The translations under genes and the position numbers were made by a program. From Spirosoma sp. SC4-14 (GTDB lineage: Bacteria; Bacteroidota; Bacteroidia; Cytophagales; Spirosomataceae): a stretch of 64,000 nt of DNA. Where the stretch lies: the NCBI RefSeq assembly GCF_037201965.1, contig NZ_CP147518.1:185001-249000 (forward strand). The letters are read 5' to 3'. Below, in pieces: positions 63,900-64,000 of the stretch. Below the pieces are notes generated by a model. That model saw nothing but the letters and a program-made list of their open reading frames with translations. It did not search any database and was not told the DNA's origin. The first letter of the stretch is position 1. Every line of letters begins with the position of its first letter.

Positions 63900-64000
63900 G
63901 CCTGATTTATCACGTTGTTCCGGCAAAAGACTGGGCCAGGTTTGAAACGGCACCGATGTATGAAGCCAACAGTCTTCAGAACGAAGGCTTTATCCACTTA
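63896..64000 (+). CDS. DUF952 family protein, 5' part (cut by the window end)
   Basis: The frame from ATG 63896 reads MSLIYHVVPAKDWARF, then YEANSLQNEGFIHL at the window edge. This is the start of the DUF952 domain, a small protein of about 100-115 aa with unknown function. It overlaps the RND stop codon (ATGA), so the two genes are likely translationally coupled. Only 35 codons are visible. Confidence 0.8.
   Translation, partial: MSLIYHVVPAKDWARFETAPMYEANSLQNEGFIHL

Noticed and set aside
1..64000. Search for tRNA genes, CRISPR arrays, prophage genes and restriction or other defence genes
   Set aside because: No cloverleaf sequences, regularly spaced repeats, phage structural genes or recognised defence genes were seen, apart from the MNT remnant. 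Reading by eye can miss a divergent tRNA.

Overview
The window looks like a chromosomal segment of a Bacteroidota bacterium, most likely a Cytophagales member close to Spirosoma. This is inferred from gene content and signals, not from a database match. Indicators are promoters of the Bacteroidota type (TTTG or TTG, about 20 bp, TAnnTTTG), a PorE-like OmpA lipoprotein, a bacterial GH3 protein, Planctomycete-type cytochrome/DUF1501 genes, an ISAon1-like insertion sequence and a free-standing four-helix-bundle gene. Apart from an IS remnant and one broken nucleotidyltransferase gene, it reads as housekeeping chromosome.

Region by region: (1) 1-164 is a 5S rRNA gene and its terminator, the end of an rRNA operon. 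It is followed by a decayed ISL3/ISAon1-type element (195-1478). (2) 2033-16271, all on the minus strand, is a nearly complete branched-chain amino acid gene set: ilvD, ilvB, ilvN, ilvC, ilvA, an AraC regulator, leuC, leuD, a long isopropylmalate/citramalate synthase paralogue, leuB and leuA. The leuA gene has its own promoter, a 16-codon leader peptide rich in branched-chain codons, and a strong terminator in front of it, which together look like an attenuator. (3) 16.4-26.9 kb holds murQ, an AGE-family epimerase, lon, rseP, dxr, a nucleotidyltransferase pseudogene and a GH3-like gene. (4) 27.1-30.8 kb holds mreBCD, a free methionine sulfoxide reductase and a small secreted protein. (5) 30.9-36.0 kb holds a Tat-exported beta-propeller, a membrane protein combining a cytochrome c motif with leucine-rich repeats, an AraC regulator, YceI and an SDR. 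(6) 36.1-45.4 kb on the minus strand is a MacAB/TolC-like efflux operon ending in a sigma-54 response regulator and its histidine kinase. A four-helix-bundle gene flanked by inverted repeats is lodged between transporter and regulator. (7) 45.6-50.7 kb is a DUF1549/DUF1553 plus DUF1501 pair. (8) 50.7-64 kb is a mix: Uma2, VOC, MscS, glpK, PorE-like, TspO-like, cyclophilin, MarR-GNAT, AraC, an RND pump and the start of a DUF952 gene.

Two repeat families run through the window. The first is a GC-rich palindrome (CCCCCAAAGGGGG core) that occurs as inverted pairs 80-145 bp long, like the REPIN elements of other phyla. Four pairs are visible: two lie in intergenic regions and spill only slightly into or up to genes, one supplies the C-terminus of the TolC-like protein, and one sits in frame inside the 1177-residue cytochrome-domain gene. 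The second is an AT-rich family of 60-90 bp inverted repeats built from TGA/TTA words, found at gene ends and possibly acting as terminators.

The observations most worth following are the leuA attenuator, the inverted-repeat-flanked four-helix-bundle cassette with an apparent internal deletion, and the in-frame palindromic insertion in a coding sequence. No CRISPR array, tRNA gene, prophage or recognisable defence island was seen.
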